Origin: Yponomeuta sedellus
Taxonomy: Eukaryota > Arthropoda > Insecta > Lepidoptera > Yponomeutidae
Reading direction: 5' to 3'
DNA length: 64,000 nucleotides
NCBI GenBank assembly: GCA_934045075.1
Contig: OW203726.1
Span: 17,671,988 to 17,735,987 of the forward strand
Numbering within the stretch: the first letter of the stretch is position 1; every line of letters begins with the position of its first letter. The notes under the pieces were generated by a model that saw nothing but the letters and a program-made list of their open reading frames with translations, did not search any database and had not been told where the DNA came from. A program made the position numbers and the translations under genes. Shown here in pieces: positions 20,100 through 33,300 of this stretch.

Positions 20100-23000
20100 A
20101 ATTTGTAAAGACACGTTTACTATTAAACACTCAGTTAAAATAAGCTGTAGTTACGTCAGTCCCATTAGGGCGTTTAGATAGATAGATAGAGAACACTTTA
20201 TTGTACATAAAAATGTAAATTACCCAGATATTTCTTAACCTAAGAGTACAGACGGCGGCCTTATCACTAAAAGTGATCTCTTCCAGGCGACCTTTGGATG
20301 GTCTGGACTGGACTAATACATTTGAGAAGGAAGTAGATGTACAAAAAAAACCATACAAAATGATAATTTAATTAATGTTAATGGCGTTTACTAAAGATTA
20401 TTAAGAATATAGAAAAAAGGCAGAATGTATAGTGAAGTAAATGAATAAAGTATTATTTAAAAGGTATCTGAAGGTATTTTAAGGATCGTGTTTTTATAAA
20501 TAACGTCAGTGTACCGTGTTCGGGAATATTTCACTGCGTCTTCTAGAGAAGACCAATTTGGTTGTTTGTTTTTGTGACTACTAAACAAATGAGTTATAAT
20601 ATAATATTAAATAGTTATATTGTAAAGGCCTGCGCAGACGAGGGACTTTTGTCCCCAAGAAACAAAAGTCCCTGAATCGTGGAAAATGTCCTCCGAGTAC
20701 TTATCGCGGACTCAACCCCTACGGCGTGCGGTCATTTTGTTCCCCAGGCGCAGGCCTTAGAAGAGCTATCGCGCTCAGAATTTTGTGTGACGAACTCTGA
20801 ACTCTATTTGGGTCAAGAATTGCCTGACGACGACGCCAGTCGCGCGTTTTTAATGTTAAAAGTCTCCAGTACATTATCAAATTCTTACATTTTAGCGCCA
20901 CAAAACGCGTTGCTCGTGCCATCGTACTACGCGTACTGGCTGGGTAGTGCGACGAGTACGACGAGTAAATGTCTTAAGTCGCGACTTCCCAGTATTTAAA
21001 TTGTCAAATTCCGTCATTTTCGCCACAAAACGCATGACTCGTGACATCGAACTATCCGTCCGGGCCCTAGAGTCTGATCCTTACATAGTTTTTCAATAGA
21101 ATGAAATAAGCACGACAATGACGACCTCTGTGGCGTAACGGTAGCGCGTCTGCCTACCATGCAAGAGGTCCCGGGTTCGGATCCCGTCTGGGAACAAAAA
21201 AAAGCCCAGGTCTTGGTTTACATGTTTGTGTTGTCGTTATTTCTGGTTCCCACAACACAGGGTATCCTAGTGTGGGGCCAGAAGCAATGTATGTGCTTGT
21301 ATGTAAATGTAAAATTGTTGAAATTTTTACCTTAATTTGTTAGTCTACTACGATAGCAGTACAATGTCATTCCAGGGGTATAACCCTCGCAAATTAAATA
21401 GGCATCTCGGGAAGCAGATCGACTCGCGAGAGGCGCCGAGTTAAGTAGCACGGGTTATACCATTGCAATGCGATTTGTTACTAGACTACCGATAATGTGA
21501 ATGAAACGACCATCACCGGACTGACATGACTATTGAACAACTATGCAGTTTAGAGACTCACCTCCCCCCTACCCGGGACACAAGTATTTAGATGTAGCTG
21601 GTTCTGTATTGTGTGCATTGATTTGGATCTGGACACTTCGGATTTCTATCGATAAGTAGTATAACAAAATGTAGTCAGTGTAAATAGCCTTGTACAATAT
21701 ATTTACTTAAGGCGCTGGGGTGTGCTTAGTATATACCAATGGAATAAAAATCATAACTAGTTTTATATTCTAAACACCTATTTAGAGGCTAAAAAATCCA
21801 CCCATGCCGCGACTCGAACCCGAGACTTCTGGCTAACCTGTAACCTCGCTGCCTGTAAGTAATACAGAGAGTATTGTAAAGTTCGAAATTTCACTGCCTG
21901 TACTTACCCATTAGCTCAATTGGGAGAGCGCTGGCGCGGTTAGCCAGAGGTCGCGGGTTTGAGTCCCGGCATGGGTGGAATTTTTAGCCTCTAAATAGGT
22001 TTTTACAATTGTCCTTAGCACTGTTGCAAGGTTAGTGTAACAAAAAGAATAAAATCTTGTTTTATATTTCAAAAAGTAAACATCAACAGCCTTATTATAA
22101 AAACCTGAATAAGTCCTGGTTTAAACCAAGACTAAAAGATCTAGGATTGTTACGGTATCAAAGTTAGACCTAGATCAAATGTGTGTCGTTATTACAAATA
22201 GAAGACTATTCGAACCAGAGATCAGCCATGGTTCAAATCATATTCACTGATTCGTTCATTCAATGCTGCGTTCCGTTTCACTAAATGGATATTATCTTCA
22301 CATTTTAAACGCAAAAATATTCATCATTGCGTTTAAAATACCTATGCATCGTAAATTATTGTTCTTTGTTGAGGTTCCAATCAAACTAAAATGAGCACTA
22401 TTAATTATTATATTGTTATTGAAGCGTTTTTATAATCAAGTGGCTACTCTCGGGTGAAATGTAGTGAAATATTCGAGCGCGCGCGCCAATCCGCGACGTC
22501 AAAAATTTTCTGAAAAAGTTTCATACTGGGAATACGTAGGTATGAAATAATACAATAAATACAAGTGAACACTTTTTTCGCCAAAACGTTTTGTGAACCT
22601 ATATTTGTATATCGAAAATCTTCGTTACTTAATTCGAAGGGATCCACACGATGACGAAGTCTGCTGGATCGCCGAGACGTCTCCAGCATGTCCAAATCAT
22701 CGAAATCCATCATATCAATGGCGTCCATAATATAAATTATTTATTGCTATCTATCACACACACGAAACCAAACAAATTCAAACGTCAATTTGGAGGTTAG
22801 TCCATAGATAAACTAGGGGTATCAGAAGTTTAACTTTAGTACCATAGATAGTCCATGACGTAGCGATAAACTTCGTTTTGTAATAACATTTTACTTGGTC
22901 TATGGTTTAAACCTGGTAACAATCCCAGTACTAAATTTAGACCGCGTTTTGGAATAAGGCTGCAAAAATCTTAACTATGACAAATAAGAACCTCCCCTAG

Positions 23001-23391
23001 GAACATCTCTTTCCGCCAAATACGGCCGTTTTAGCGGAAATGCAAATTAGTTTTTGAAAAATAAAACGTACCTATTTAAAACTAATTATGATTTTATTTC
23101 ATTGGTGGCGCTAGTTAGCACCCACCAGCGCCTTAAGTATTTCAAGAACTTGCTCAAAGAATATGATATAATATATCTTGTAGATTATTACAAAATAAAC
23201 GATTTTATTATGATGTATAAAATATTTTTTATTCCCTTTTGTCGTCTCAAGAATCTTAAGAACTATATTTACATTATAATATAATCATTTATCACATTAT
23301 GCCTATAGATACCATTACTGGATGAGAATATAAAATGCAAGTTAAATTAAAAGTAGAGGACTAAGAATCAAGGCTAATAATTCTTACACAT

Positions 23392-23397
23392 TTTATT
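23392..23397 (-). terminator. Keap1: Candidate Keap1 polyadenylation signal
   Basis: AATAAA on the minus strand (TTTATT on +), about 620 bases past the proximal stop codon; the same signal lies at 16175-16180 in copy 1. Other AT-rich candidates exist nearby. Confidence 0.3.
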
Positions 23398-24012
23398 AGT
23401 AGGTAGGTACTTAACAGACCAGCAAATCCTTTGCTCACTTAGGTACTACATTATACGTCCGTCTATGTCGTACGTGTACGTCTTTTATAATAGTGGAACA
23501 TACTGCAAAAAATAAATCTATTGGAAATTGTGTTTACGTACTTATAATAAAACAACCAAGTCCGCGATTTGTGATGTAAAAAATCGAATAAATTAGGCCA
23601 CTCGCGAGTTAAAATTGTAGGTAGATAGATAAATAGGACTAATTATACCATCATACATTTTCCTAATTTTATGACACATTTAAAATAACAAACACAATTG
23701 CACATAAGCCTATCAGTCGATATCGAACACTCGAGCAAAAGCATGCCTTTACATCTTAGCGCAGTTATACAACTTACCACTCAATAGGAGTTACATTTCT
23801 GTACGCGTGCTATTTTTTTAAATTTCTACTTCAATCGAGGGCGATCGTATTATCTGATGAGTCTGATCCCCTCGATAATAAATAAATTGCACCTAAAAGC
23901 CCGGTTCTTGGGATACTGGTACTCCACGAACACTCCGTTCTTTTGGACATCATGGCAGGTGTCACATACCAAAGTAAAACTCAGGCGCCGCTACGTTCGC
24001 GCACGACTAAGG

Positions 24013-24302
24013 CTATAACCCGCTGTTGTTATTCGACAGAGTCCCTATGATATTGTTCGCCATCGGTATGTCGTCATTTCGCACCCCCGACGGTCCAGCG
24101 GTCGCGGACCCTCGCTTCGTGAACTTCTTGACGACAGTGGGCTCTTGGTCCGGTGGTTCTGTGTGGTGTGTGACGTGTTGGTAGCAGACCGCTGAGGCGT
24201 GGCCCGAGCGGCCTGAGGTGAGCGGTGAGCTGTCTTGCCAGGTGTCCGTCGCTGGGTCGTACACTTCCACGATGTCTAGGAATGCGGTGCCGTCATAGCC
24301 TC
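24013..24302 (-). CDS. Keap1: Keap1 exon 13, proximal terminal exon (duplication copy 2)
   Basis: Acceptor gttcccag|[25 protein letters not shown] closes the last Kelch blade, followed by a 40-residue tail ending in TAG. The exon joins the phase of exon 12 exactly. Being nearest, it is the likely default terminal exon. Confidence 0.93.
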
Positions 24303-27300
24303 CTGGGAACGGAAGAGATGTTAGTGGAATTATAATTGCCTGGGCCGTGAAGACTGGTTAACTCGGAACTTTCCTGAGACCAGTAAAGTAAAACTCAGCG
24401 ACGCGTCATGAAATAGGTATATCCCACGTTAAAGAGAAATTGATCGATATTGTGTCACCCAGTGGGCTCTTTATCATAGTTCCTTAACATTCCAGCTAGT
24501 CAAACATACAGCTCATTATGGAGGCTCCATGATGCGTTTTAGCAGGAAGAGTCGATTTAAGCGCCGAGCGCGCCACTCGCACTTAGACGCCACGTGTCCC
24601 GCTTTACTGAGGCAGGAACCCTGACATTCAGTTTGTTATAGAGACACAATCCGCTGTAGGTGCATTAAACATTCAGCTCATACTCATACACTGCTGGCTA
24701 TAGCCCTCCCCAAGGCTCGCCGTTTCCTTCTGTCCTTGGCAATAGGTAACCAGCCGTTGCTAGCAATCTGCCTCAGCCTGGTTGTACAAATAAGCTTGTC
24801 GAGCGTTTTAAACGGCAAAAGCCGCGAATTTCCAGTACACTAATTTATTGTCAAATTCTGACACTAGCGCCACAAAGCGCGTGAATCGTGCCATCATACT
24901 ACCTAGCAGTGGCGTAATTACAGTGTGGCAGGGCTGTCTTAATGTCACGGGCCCCGGCCCGATGTGGGCCTCCAGTCCACGAGGCCTCATAATAATAATA
25001 ATATTGGCCTTTTTGCATCTACTTAATGAGATGATTTATACAGCGTCCAGTGGTTTCTCACTCACACTAGATGGGTGAAGGGACCACTCCGACGCTGTAG
25101 TGCCTGGGTCATGGTTTTATAGATGGTGTAGGCTTGCCCAGCACCTATACCATCCTGACAGCTTAGTCGGCCTAGCCCACAGGAAAGACTAGTCAATACG
25201 TGCGGAGCCATCCAAGCCGCGGGTTTCCTCGCGATGTTTTCCTTCACCATTAGCGTGTGGTATTGCGACTGCAAATTCGCAAATGTACGTAACTTTGAAA
25301 TTAAACAAAGTCATTGGTACATGCCCGCACTCGGGATCGAACCTGGGGCTCTCTCTTGCCAGTCTATGCTTCTACCCACTGAGCTACCACCGCTGCGCAC
25401 GAGGCCTCAAGTAAGACCATAATTATTACAACTAAACTCCATATATAAATTCAAATGTATTATTAACATTTTAAATCTAACAGAACATAATAAAAGGAAT
25501 CAATTTTAGAATGCATCCATTGGTTACATTAAATAATAACGTGGCAACGCAAAGATTTTTAGTGGGAGATCCCCGCATCCCATGAATTTGCCACGGGCCT
25601 CAGATGGTGTAGTTACGCTACTGCTACCTAGACAGATCGTCAGTTCAGCGGGCTAGTGAACGTTCTACGCTGTGTTGCCAGTTCGTGGTCTCCGCTCGAG
25701 AAACTTTGTACCCTATCGATCATTGGTTAATGCTGTGGACTCACCCATGGCATACAGTTTGTTATCCAACACAGTAAGGGAGAGCGCCGAGCGGGCCACC
25801 CGCACCGGCGCGGCGGGCTGCCACATGTCCCGCTCCGTGTCGTAACGTTCGACCGATGCTAGCTGCTGGGAGCCGTCGTAGCCGCCCACCACGAAGATGT
25901 ACTGGTTTAGCGCTGCCACGCCTGTTCAGTTGGTTAGAATTAGAATGCTAAAGTGACAGGGTCGACTAATCACTCTATTGCCTCTGGAGTTTCTTTATTT
26001 TTTTACTAGCTGCTCCCCGCGGTGTTATGGGAATAATAAGGTATTTTTCTGCAGCAAAACGTAGCCTATGTGTTAATCCAGGATGTCGGCTAACTCCTTA
26101 GCAAATTTGATTACAATCGCTCCAGCCGTTTAGACGTCAAGAAGTGACAAACTTACACATTCACAAACTTTCGCCTTTATAATATTAGCGTGATTTATTT
26201 ACGATCAATTTGTTCGGGCATGTACCAAAGCCTGTTTTCTAAGTTATGTACATTTGTGAAGTTATAATAGCAATACCACTCGCTGTGTGCTCAGCTGTGA
26301 AGGAAAACATCGGTTGTTCGCAGGGTAGCACTCGACAGTTTCAGCCGCCGCGCGCCATCAAACAAATCATCAAATCAGCGCGACATCAAATGTCCCTGGG
26401 TCATCTTGTTACCTGCGCCACTGCGCGCCGCATTCATGGAAGCCACCTCGGTCCACCGGTTGTTCTCAGGGTGGTAGCACTCGACAGTTTTCAGCCGCCG
26501 CGCTCCGTCGAACCCTCCAACGGCGTACAGTAGCCGATTGACAACTGCAACGCCGACCCCGAGCCGCGCCGTCTGCATTGGGGCCACTGACGTCCACGTG
26601 TCGGTCTCTGGGTCGTAGCTATAAATATTTTAATAGCAGTCGTTAAGCCATGCCAGAGGCCTTATGGACGGCTTGATAACTTCTGACAGTAAGGCCCGCT
26701 CTGCCTTACAATTCTCCACCAACCCCGACTTGGTCCCCGTGGTGGAGTATGGCCTAACCTTCCTGCGATGCAGGAAGTGACCCGTGCCCCAGCAGTGGGG
26801 AATTCCCCATATCATTTATGTGCACAAAGGGTTGATATCAATCAATCAATAGCGCATGGAACCCACCACCAGCTCGCATGACTGACGAACTGATGAAGAT
26901 TGCCAGCAATGTTCGGTCCAGAGGCTGGATGAGAATGGGCTTGGACAGAAAGAAGAGGCGTGCCTTGGGAGAGGCCTGTGTCTTGTAGGGACTGATTGAT
27001 TCTTTAGTATCCTTACTATACTATCACTTGTCATGGTTTCGAACTAATATACCCTGTAAGTTGTCTACCAAAGAAGGATATCACAAACATAAAAAATTAT
27101 CCGGACAAACCAATTTTATAATTACGCGAATTATTAAAGTACGATTTCTTTCTTGTCGCCCTCTATGGTTGCTTGGAAGAAATAGCTTTTAGGAATAAGC
27201 CCGCTATTGTACTATATTTTTATATAATTTCTGTTACTGTATTTTCTGTATACATTAAAGAATATTCTATCTATCTTCGACAATTTTTTGACTGTAATGG

Positions 27301-30300
27301 CTTCAGGTTTTTATACCTGTGGATGCTAATGATGAGCCCAACTTAGCCGACCAAAGGGACTTACCATTCCACGGACTTGTGATACTCAGAGCCGGCCGAT
27401 CCGCCAACCGCGTACAGGAGCCCATCCATCACCGCCACGCCTACCTGCCGACAACCAAGGTAATGTTCATTAGGCGAGTCCACACAGAGCCAGGCGCCTC
27501 ATGACTTGAAGCATTTATGTGGACAAGACGCGTCAGTCGTTTGTCGCGCGCACTACAGCGTACCATGCACTGGGATTTCAAGAAGCAGGTCGTTATATCG
27601 CGTATCTGCACTATATTGTGGTGTTTTTTTTTCTCTTTTACCAGTTTCGTAGTAGAAACTGGTAAAAGAGAAAAAAAAACAAGAAAGATTTACGAAACAA
27701 ATATATAATGCGAATTTTAAAAACCTATTTAGCGAATTTGAGTGGAAGGGCTGGTAAGGGACGTCCCAGGCGGACATACATCGACCAAAAAGGACCGGTT
27801 CCGGGTACTTTTTATCTTCCCCTTTGCATGTAGTCTTGACTTTTAATGAATATTATACTATTTTTATTTTTAATGCACTAACCGCAACCTCTGGCTATCC
27901 AGAGCAGAGGTTGCGGGTTCGAATCCCGGCATGGGTGAAATTTTTAGCCTCTAAATAGGTTTTTAAATTTGTCCTTAGCACGGGTTAGTGCATTAAAAAT
28001 AAAAACAGTATAATCATGTGGGTACAGTGATATCATTCCGATGTAAAACCTAACTGCAAAGTAGGTAGTCGGGGCTGTAAGTGATGCAATTTGCTTAAGC
28101 CAGATGTCGCTGCCTGTACGTAATACAGAGAATAGTGTAAAGAGGTTCGAAATTTCACTGATGCCGGTGAGTCACCCATTGACTCAATTGGTAGAGCTCT
28201 GGCACGGATAGCCAGAGGTTGCGGGTTCGAATCCCGGCATGGGTGAAATTTTTAGCCTCTAAATAGGTTTTTAAATTTTAATGAATATTACCAATAAATG
28301 ATGTCTATGTATTAGCAAAGGGGAAGATAAAGTACCCGGAACCGGCTTGCGTGCATGCAACGACTTATGAACGTTGATGAAGCGAAGGTGATCTGTTAGG
28401 ATCGTGGCAAGTGGCAGTCCCTCGTCTCTGCCTACCCCTCTGGTATACAGACGTGAGGTTATGTATGTACTACTCACCCTGTTTCTGGGCATAGACATGG
28501 GACTGCAGGGGCGCCAGTGCTCAGTAGCCGGGTTGTACACGTCGACCCAGTCGCTGTCGTAAGACGACCCTGGCGTGTTATTGCGTCCGCCCACCGCGTA
28601 GAATAGGCCCTGTTAATGATAAAATAATAATGTATTTTTTACGTGTGTTCTGTGGCAATTTAAATTAATGTTTTCTGTCTTTAAAGTTGATGGGATCGGT
28701 CCCTAACCATTTACTGGCATGCCTGTGGTACTGACGATATCACATACATTTGATATTTTAACTAGCTGTCCCGTCAAACTTTGTGCCGTCACAGAATCCG
28801 TTTATACGATACTTGTGGCATGGCAACGCAAAAAATATAAATATTAAAGCTGTTAGTAAACCAGTCCGCTCGGATGAGCGAACTGGTTGGTAAGGAATGA
28901 GAGGCACTCCAAGCCCCGACCGCGGCACGGCAAGCCGCAGCGGAGTGCTCAAGACGCCGTGGTCGAGGTTGAAAGCCTCTAGCACATCTATAGAATGTCG
29001 TAGGTAGCCGCCAGCGACGTAGATGAGGGTTTTGACTGCCGGTTCTTATATCACCAGCTTTTACCAGCACATCTATGGAAAAATACAGTGACTGACCATT
29101 TCGCTTACCTTGAGGAAATCCGCGCCAAGCCGCGGCAGGGTGCTCCAGAAGCCGTCTTCAAGATTGATCGCACATCAACCAAAAACTACGAATTTGGGGC
29201 GTCTATGCCTATATTCCAGCACATCTATGGAAAGTCACAGTGACCGACCATACCGCTCACCTTGAGGAAAGCCGCGCCAAGGCTGACCGTAACACGGTAA
29301 GCCGCGTCAGAATGCTCCAGAAGCCGTATTCAAGGTTGAAGGCACATTTACGAAAAGTCGCACGTAAACCAAAAGCTTCGAATTTGGGACGTGTTTGGCC
29401 ACATCTCCTAATAGCGTCAACTTATTCGAGCACATCTATAAAAAGTCACAGTAACCGACCATTTCGCTTACCTTTTGGGAAGCCGCGCTAAGCCCCGACC
29501 TAGGCACGTTAAGCCGCGACAGGGTGCTCCAGAAGCCGTCTTCAAGGTGGAAAGCACATCTATGAAAAGTTGTTAGTAAACAAAAAAAACTACGTATGCG
29601 GGGGGCGTATTTGACCACCTTTATATTATCAGCTTATTCCAGCACACCTATGGAAAGTCACAGTGTCCAACCAGTTAGCTCACCTTGAGGAAAGCCGCGC
29701 CAAGCCCCGACCGCGGCACGTTAAGCCGCGGCAGGGTGCTCCAGAAGCCGTCTTCAAGGTGGAAAGCACATCTATGGAAAGTCGCAAGTAAACAAAAAAA
29801 AACTACGTATGCGGGGGCGTGTTTGACCACCGTTATATCATCAGCTTTCTCCAGCTAGAATGGAAAGTCACAGTAACCGACCAGTTAGCTCACCTTGAGG
29901 AAAGCCGCGCCAAGCCCCGACCGCGGCACGGTAAGCCGCGGCAGGGTGCTCCAGAAGCCGTCGTCCAGATTGAAAGCCTCCAGCACATCTATGGAATGTC
30001 GCAGATAGCCGCCGGCCACGTAGATGATGCGGGGTGTGTTTGGCCGCCGCTCCTTCACCACTGGCTTCTTGTGCAAAGTTAGGTCCTGAAATATAAACCA
30101 CAGCATAACACGTTACTACGAGATATCTGATACCGATTGGTCCTAAGCAAGCTTAAAAACTACATATCCGACTATTTGTCATCAGGCTATACTAGTCCAC
30201 CGCTGGACATAGCCCTCCCCCTAAAGAGCGCCATAGCGCTCTGTCTTCAGCATATTTGTCAACTACAACTTAGTTCTGAGTACTTCACACCATTCAGCTT

Positions 30301-33300
30301 AATTCCGGATTCACTTGGTTTATTATCGGATATTTCGCATTGACTCGCAGAGCTAAATCATAATGTGTAGAGACGCAGTTCGCGTCGGTTGCTCGTCTCC
30401 GACTGCGGCCAAGAGCGCGCGCAGAGGGCTTAGCGAAACTTGGTCGGAATCTTCCGGCAAAAATTCAAGTAAATGATTCAGGCATAAAGCTGATCATGGG
30501 TATCACCCATATTATTGATTTTGATCTTATAAATGTAGTTGGTGCCGGCTGTCATGTAATGGCAGTTGTTGAGCCACGTTAGTGGCGTTATGGACAGCTT
30601 GATAACAGCTCGTTAAGCCATCTCAGAGGCCTTATGGGCGGCTTGATAACTGCTGACAGTAAGACCCGCCACTGTCTTACAACCATCCACCAACCCGGAC
30701 GTGGCCCCGTGGTGGAGTATGGCCTAACCTTCTTGCGACGCAGGAAGAGACTCGTGCCCCGGCAGTGGGGACAGAAAGGATTAATACCGCAAACGTAGTT
30801 CAGAAACCATATAACCCAAAGCTACTTCTCAAAAGATTTTGCACATACCTTCTGTAATAGATGTAGACCATCGCTGATGACGTCACTCATTCAGCAAAAT
30901 CTGATGAGTAGTTTAGGCGGTACGTAACATCCTTGATTAATTGCGCGAATTGTATCTTCTCTAAATCCAATTGACGATGGAACCGCCTCCTGCCAACTGT
31001 TCTTTGTTCTCGCGAACTCTTTCGCAAGTTTGATTAGAATCTTTTACCTGAAATATCTTGGCGAGGTACTCTCGGCAGGCGGGGACCTTCTTGAGCACGG
31101 TACAGGTCCTCATCTGCTCCTTGAGGAATGACGGAGTCAGGTACTGGCAGCGCACGGCCTGCAAAATGTGTTCCATGCGCGGATGCCTTCGGTCCTCGTC
31201 GTGTTTCACCTGAAAGGAGAAGTGTGTCACTTGACCGCCTAATAAAACAGGCCAAGAGAGTGTCGGATCACGCCCACTGTAGGTTCCGTAGATAAAAGGG
31301 TATTTCACCACCTGAACTAAGAACTTCATAAAAAAAGTAATTTTCAATGGAATTTGTACGAAATGGTCCTTTCATAAGTCAATCGCCTTTTAATGTATTT
31401 CTGGTGTCTACAAAAAAGAGTTCTATACCAATCTAGTCTACTCGTAAACATATAAAGCCCTGAGCAGACGAGGGACTTTTGTCTCCAAGAAACAAAAGTC
31501 CCTGAATCGTAAAAAATGTCCTCCGTGTACTTGTCGCGGACTCAACGCCTACGGTGTGCGGTCATTTGTTCCCCGGAAATTGAGTTAAGCGTACGCTATG
31601 GAAGCAAATATTCTGAGATTATATTGTGTTGTAATTTACATGAAGTTGAAAACGAAAAGGCGTTTTCGGTAAGTTGAGGGACTTTTTGTACGGCGTACTT
31701 GAAGTCTTTCATGTGCGTTATTCGATACAATTTATAAGAGATCTATATCGACGGACAAAAAAGTACCCGGGGGATAGTCCCGCGTCTGCGCAGGGCTTTA
31801 AGCCTACTTAGCCGTGATAATGCGCACCGCAGAAGCGATTACAAAGTTCAGTTTGCCGTGCAAAAGAATCTTTTGACATCACAATCCAATGGCATTTTTT
31901 CTGGGTTTGTATTTATTGTCATCGTATTTTTTTTACTGATAATTACTACAAACGAACATATTTTAGATTTTAGGTCAACGGGAAGTGCCCAATAAATTTT
32001 GATAGAGATTTATTGAAATATTTTGTTTTTATAGTAAATATTTTGTTCCCTTTTAAATTGTTTCATAAGTTGTTAATCTGTAGACCTTAATGTTCGTAAT
32101 TCATTTTACCTACCTAATCCTTAACGTACCGGAATCCGTGACACAGGGACCGGAAATAATAAATCACACGTAACATAACATCACATAAACTCACGACTGT
32201 ATCCCAGAGGGGCAGGCAGAGACCAGGGACTGCCACATAGCTGGATCCTGACATAATATATTTATATTTGCACCGACTGCCCATCACTTATTAATATATT
32301 CATATTTGCACCGACTACCCGTGTCTTATTTCCTTCAGCAAGTTTCCGTCGTAAGGTTGTTTGGAAGAAATTGCTTTTAGCAATAAGGCCGCCAATTGTA
32401 CTTTGTATCTTTACATGTCTTATAATAAGAATATTCTTTATTGTACACCAGAGCGCACTCTGGTGTACAATAAAGAATATTCTTATCTTATCTTAACACT
32501 TTCGCTTCATCAACATTTGTTGATGCACACATGCCAGTTTCGGGTATAATAAATCAACAAGGAAATATTGTGGAGCGAAATCTAATAATGGATAATATGT
32601 AAAAAAAACATGCGTCATCGAGTAACATTTGCTATTAGAACTTCCTGTTTAAATTAGATTATCTTAGTTTGGATGAATGACTTGCACTAATTTGTGACAG
32701 CAACAATATTTATCAACATGGGAAATCTTGGAATATTTTGGTAAGTGATAATGTTTTCATTACGTAAGAGATAGATAATATTCTTTTTAATGCACTAACC
32801 CGTGTTAAGGACAACTTTTTAAATACCTATTTATAGGCTAAAAATAGCACGGTTAGCCAGAGGTCGCGGGTTCGAATCCCGGCACGGGTGGAATTTTTAG
32901 CCTCTAAATAGGTTTTTAAAGAGATAGATAATTTTGAGGGTTGTAAAAGCAATCAATATGTGGCTACAGAGAAGTAAAACTAATTTTAGAATGCAAATCA
33001 TAAATATTGAATAAGCTATTTGGACCCTTTTAGGGTTCCCTAGTCAACAAGGAATCCTTCTAGTATCGCCATGTCCGTAGATCTGTCTTTCTATCCGCGG
33101 CCTAGCTCAGAGACGATTATTACTAGAACCCTGATATTTAGCGTTCATTTCGCTGATAAAACCATAAGATATATCTTAAAAAATATTTTAAAGGTATCTA
33201 AATTAGACATTAAACGTTGGGTTGGGGTTATTTTTAAATCACATGTCTTTAAAAAAAAGGTCTTAGGTTAATAAACTTTCGATAAACAAATGAAAACGCT

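Larger units (their letters stand above)
17941..25146 (+). repeat. Tandem duplication, copy 2 (7206 bp)
   Basis: Second copy of 10724-17929. At 25146 the sequence leaves the duplicated unit and continues in the flanking repeat with a tRNA-like SINE on the minus strand. Confidence 0.97.

Noticed and set aside
28886..29050. Array copy A as a genuine extra Kelch exon
   Set aside because: All six Kelch blades are already supplied by other exons in phase, and the donor of copy A is destroyed.
28200..30100. Reading the 211-bp repeats as a CRISPR-like or satellite array
   Set aside because: Units are too long, diverge from one another, have no spacers, and align to a Keap1 exon with its splice donor.
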